A DNA stretch of 64,000 nucleotides from Trichoplusia ni (lineage: Eukaryota; Arthropoda; Insecta; Lepidoptera; Noctuidae), in assembly GCF_003590095.1 (NCBI RefSeq), contig NC_039500.1, positions 4,898,001-4,962,000 of the forward strand, read 5' to 3'. The translations under genes and the position numbers were made by a program. Every line of letters starts with the position of its first letter. Within the stretch, counting starts at the first letter, position 1. Below the pieces are notes generated by a model. That model was not told the DNA's origin. It did no database searches and saw only the letters and a program-made list of their open reading frames with translations. Below are positions 62,702 through 64,000 of this stretch, one piece after another.

Positions 62702-63992
62702 CAAAACTATTTACCATGTAGTTGCTTACGCAATGCGACTCAGTTAAAATGGCGTCGCTTTCACATTTGATAGATGTTCCCGCAATTATTTGACAGAGCG
62801 CGTCCCTCGCTTAATAACGTAATCATTTTGACAAGCGGAACACATTCGCATGATATTAATTCACATACCACATCAGTTTGTAGGAATCCTCCGTAATTAG
62901 CAGACGTCTGTCGTGCGACTGTATGGAATCCACTAAGCACACTCATATTTATTACTGAAACGTGACGTTTGAACTAAAATCAGACGTTTACATAACACGC
63001 TGTATATACAGTACTACATCACTCCGCATCTACATCACCTATGTTAATTATACTCGGAATTCGAAACACACTATAACAAGTACTAATGATAATTAAATAC
63101 ATCGTAATGTACGTTTCGTAGAACATAAACTTACAAGCGCTACGGCCTCGTAGCGGGGGCAGTGTAGCACGAAGCACGTAGCATTGTTCGTAGCTAACAA
63201 AGACGAGTAACGAACATTACAAGTTTGGAGCATAAAAATAAACGACGCGATTATTTAAGACACGTGTACAATTGTTTTTATATTTAATTTAAAAATATCT
63301 ACTTCAACGAGCTCAGTCACGTGGGCACGATCCTATTATTCCGAGACAACCCACAATAAAGCCATTGTTCAACGTAAGTATTCCAAAAAGAAGAAATCGA
63401 TGTGTCTCGACAAAGTTAAAGCCGGCTGTCGGCGAAACGGTTCGCCTCTACCATCGTCACCGAAACTTATACCGTTGCGTCTTCAATAAAACCTTAAAAG
63501 TTCCCGAGGCGTTGTTCTAAAAGCCGCCCCTTATTACACATCAAAACTCCACAGAAAATATCTCTGGAGAACACAAAAAGTTCAATCGACAAGACTGATA
63601 AGACTTCTTTGATGTTCTGATGTGAAAGATGTGATTCTTTATGTTTCGACGAATAATTGTTATGTTTTGTTTGGGATTTTGTTTTGCAAATATAGAGACA
63701 AGAGATGAGAGATATTTGTAACACGTCAGGACTTTGTAACATGTTGGGGTCACATTTGTAACTTTACAACATGCCATGTAGGTATTTGTTTACCAGAAGA
63801 TCCAAGCCCGTTCTATTTACCTTTTTATAAAACCCAATAAGACTCATTAAACTCAACATGATAATGGATAATGCAGTTTTCTAATACTCTTTGATAACAT
63901 CAAGTCACGTTAGCAGTGAGTGGTTGACACAAAGACAGTATCCAAACTTGTTATGCTAAGTACACAATTTTGTCTGAAATTGATTTCTTCAG

Positions 63993-64000
63993 GGACCACT
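63993..64000 (+). CDS. Possible start of a third exon at the edge
   Basis: TTGATTTCTTCAG ends at 63992 as a plausible acceptor. The remaining GGACCACT would complete the split codon left by exon 2 (G + GG) and continue with Thr-Thr in the same phase. Only 8 bases are present, so this rests on the acceptor and on phase compatibility, which many random sites would satisfy. Confidence 0.25.

Larger units (their letters stand above)
49083..63992 (+). other. Probable intron after exon 2 (14.9 kb or longer)
   Basis: It starts with GTAAGATA at 49083. No further exon in a compatible phase was recognised before the acceptor-like TTGATTTCTTCAG ending at 63992. It holds the features listed below. The many other short frames (49145, 54321-54722, 54977, 55392-55723, 62090, 62761, 63494-63777) have no recognisable products. 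Confidence 0.5.

Overview
This is lepidopteran (moth or butterfly) nuclear DNA. It is AT-rich and almost entirely non-coding. It carries several repeat types I associate with Lepidoptera: tRNA-headed SINEs, non-LTR retrotransposon tails ending in GAT or GGATAA tandems, Helitron-like non-autonomous fragments with G+C-rich ends, and a short palindromic family built around GATGGCGCT. There is no bacterial-style gene organisation. Nearly all the short open frames are chance frames or lie inside repeats. I cannot name the species.

Coding content is sparse. I can support two internal exons of one plus-strand gene, at 39336-39549 and 48978-49082. Both have good splice sites, and the phases agree (phase 1 out of the first, phase 1 into and out of the second). 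Joined, they give about 106 residues of a protein I do not recognise. The last bases (from 63993) follow a plausible splice acceptor and would continue the same phase, so a third exon may begin at the right edge. The window would then lie inside a gene with introns of about 9.4 and 14.9 kb. The first 39 kb is either an upstream intron or intergenic.

Layout. 1-10.4 kb: non-coding, with a G+C-rich palindrome and CRE (2.3 kb), a LINE tail (3.3 kb), palindromic-family copy A (5.2 kb), a dispersed repeat (5.7 kb), a Grainyhead-like motif cluster (7.1 kb) and a bZIP half-site cluster (8.5 kb). 10.8-13.5 kb: three head-to-tail copies of an approximately 0.9 kb repeat. 14.6-24.9 kb: Helitron-like and other repeat pieces, copies B and C, and a tRNA-SINE head next to a LINE tail on the minus strand. 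25-39 kb: mostly featureless, with one clear tRNA-derived SINE (35.3 kb) and copy D. 39.3-49.1 kb: the two exons and the intron between them (copy E, a CGATA cluster, a SINE, repeats). 49.1-64 kb: the next intron, with a weak 125-aa frame, a known-type repeat, copies F and G, a Helitron-like element, a LINE tail and a strong hairpin.

The observations most worth checking are the seven copies of the palindromic family, the apparent excess of perfect TGACGTCA sites (seven), the triplicated 0.9 kb unit, and the identity of the gene with the two exons.
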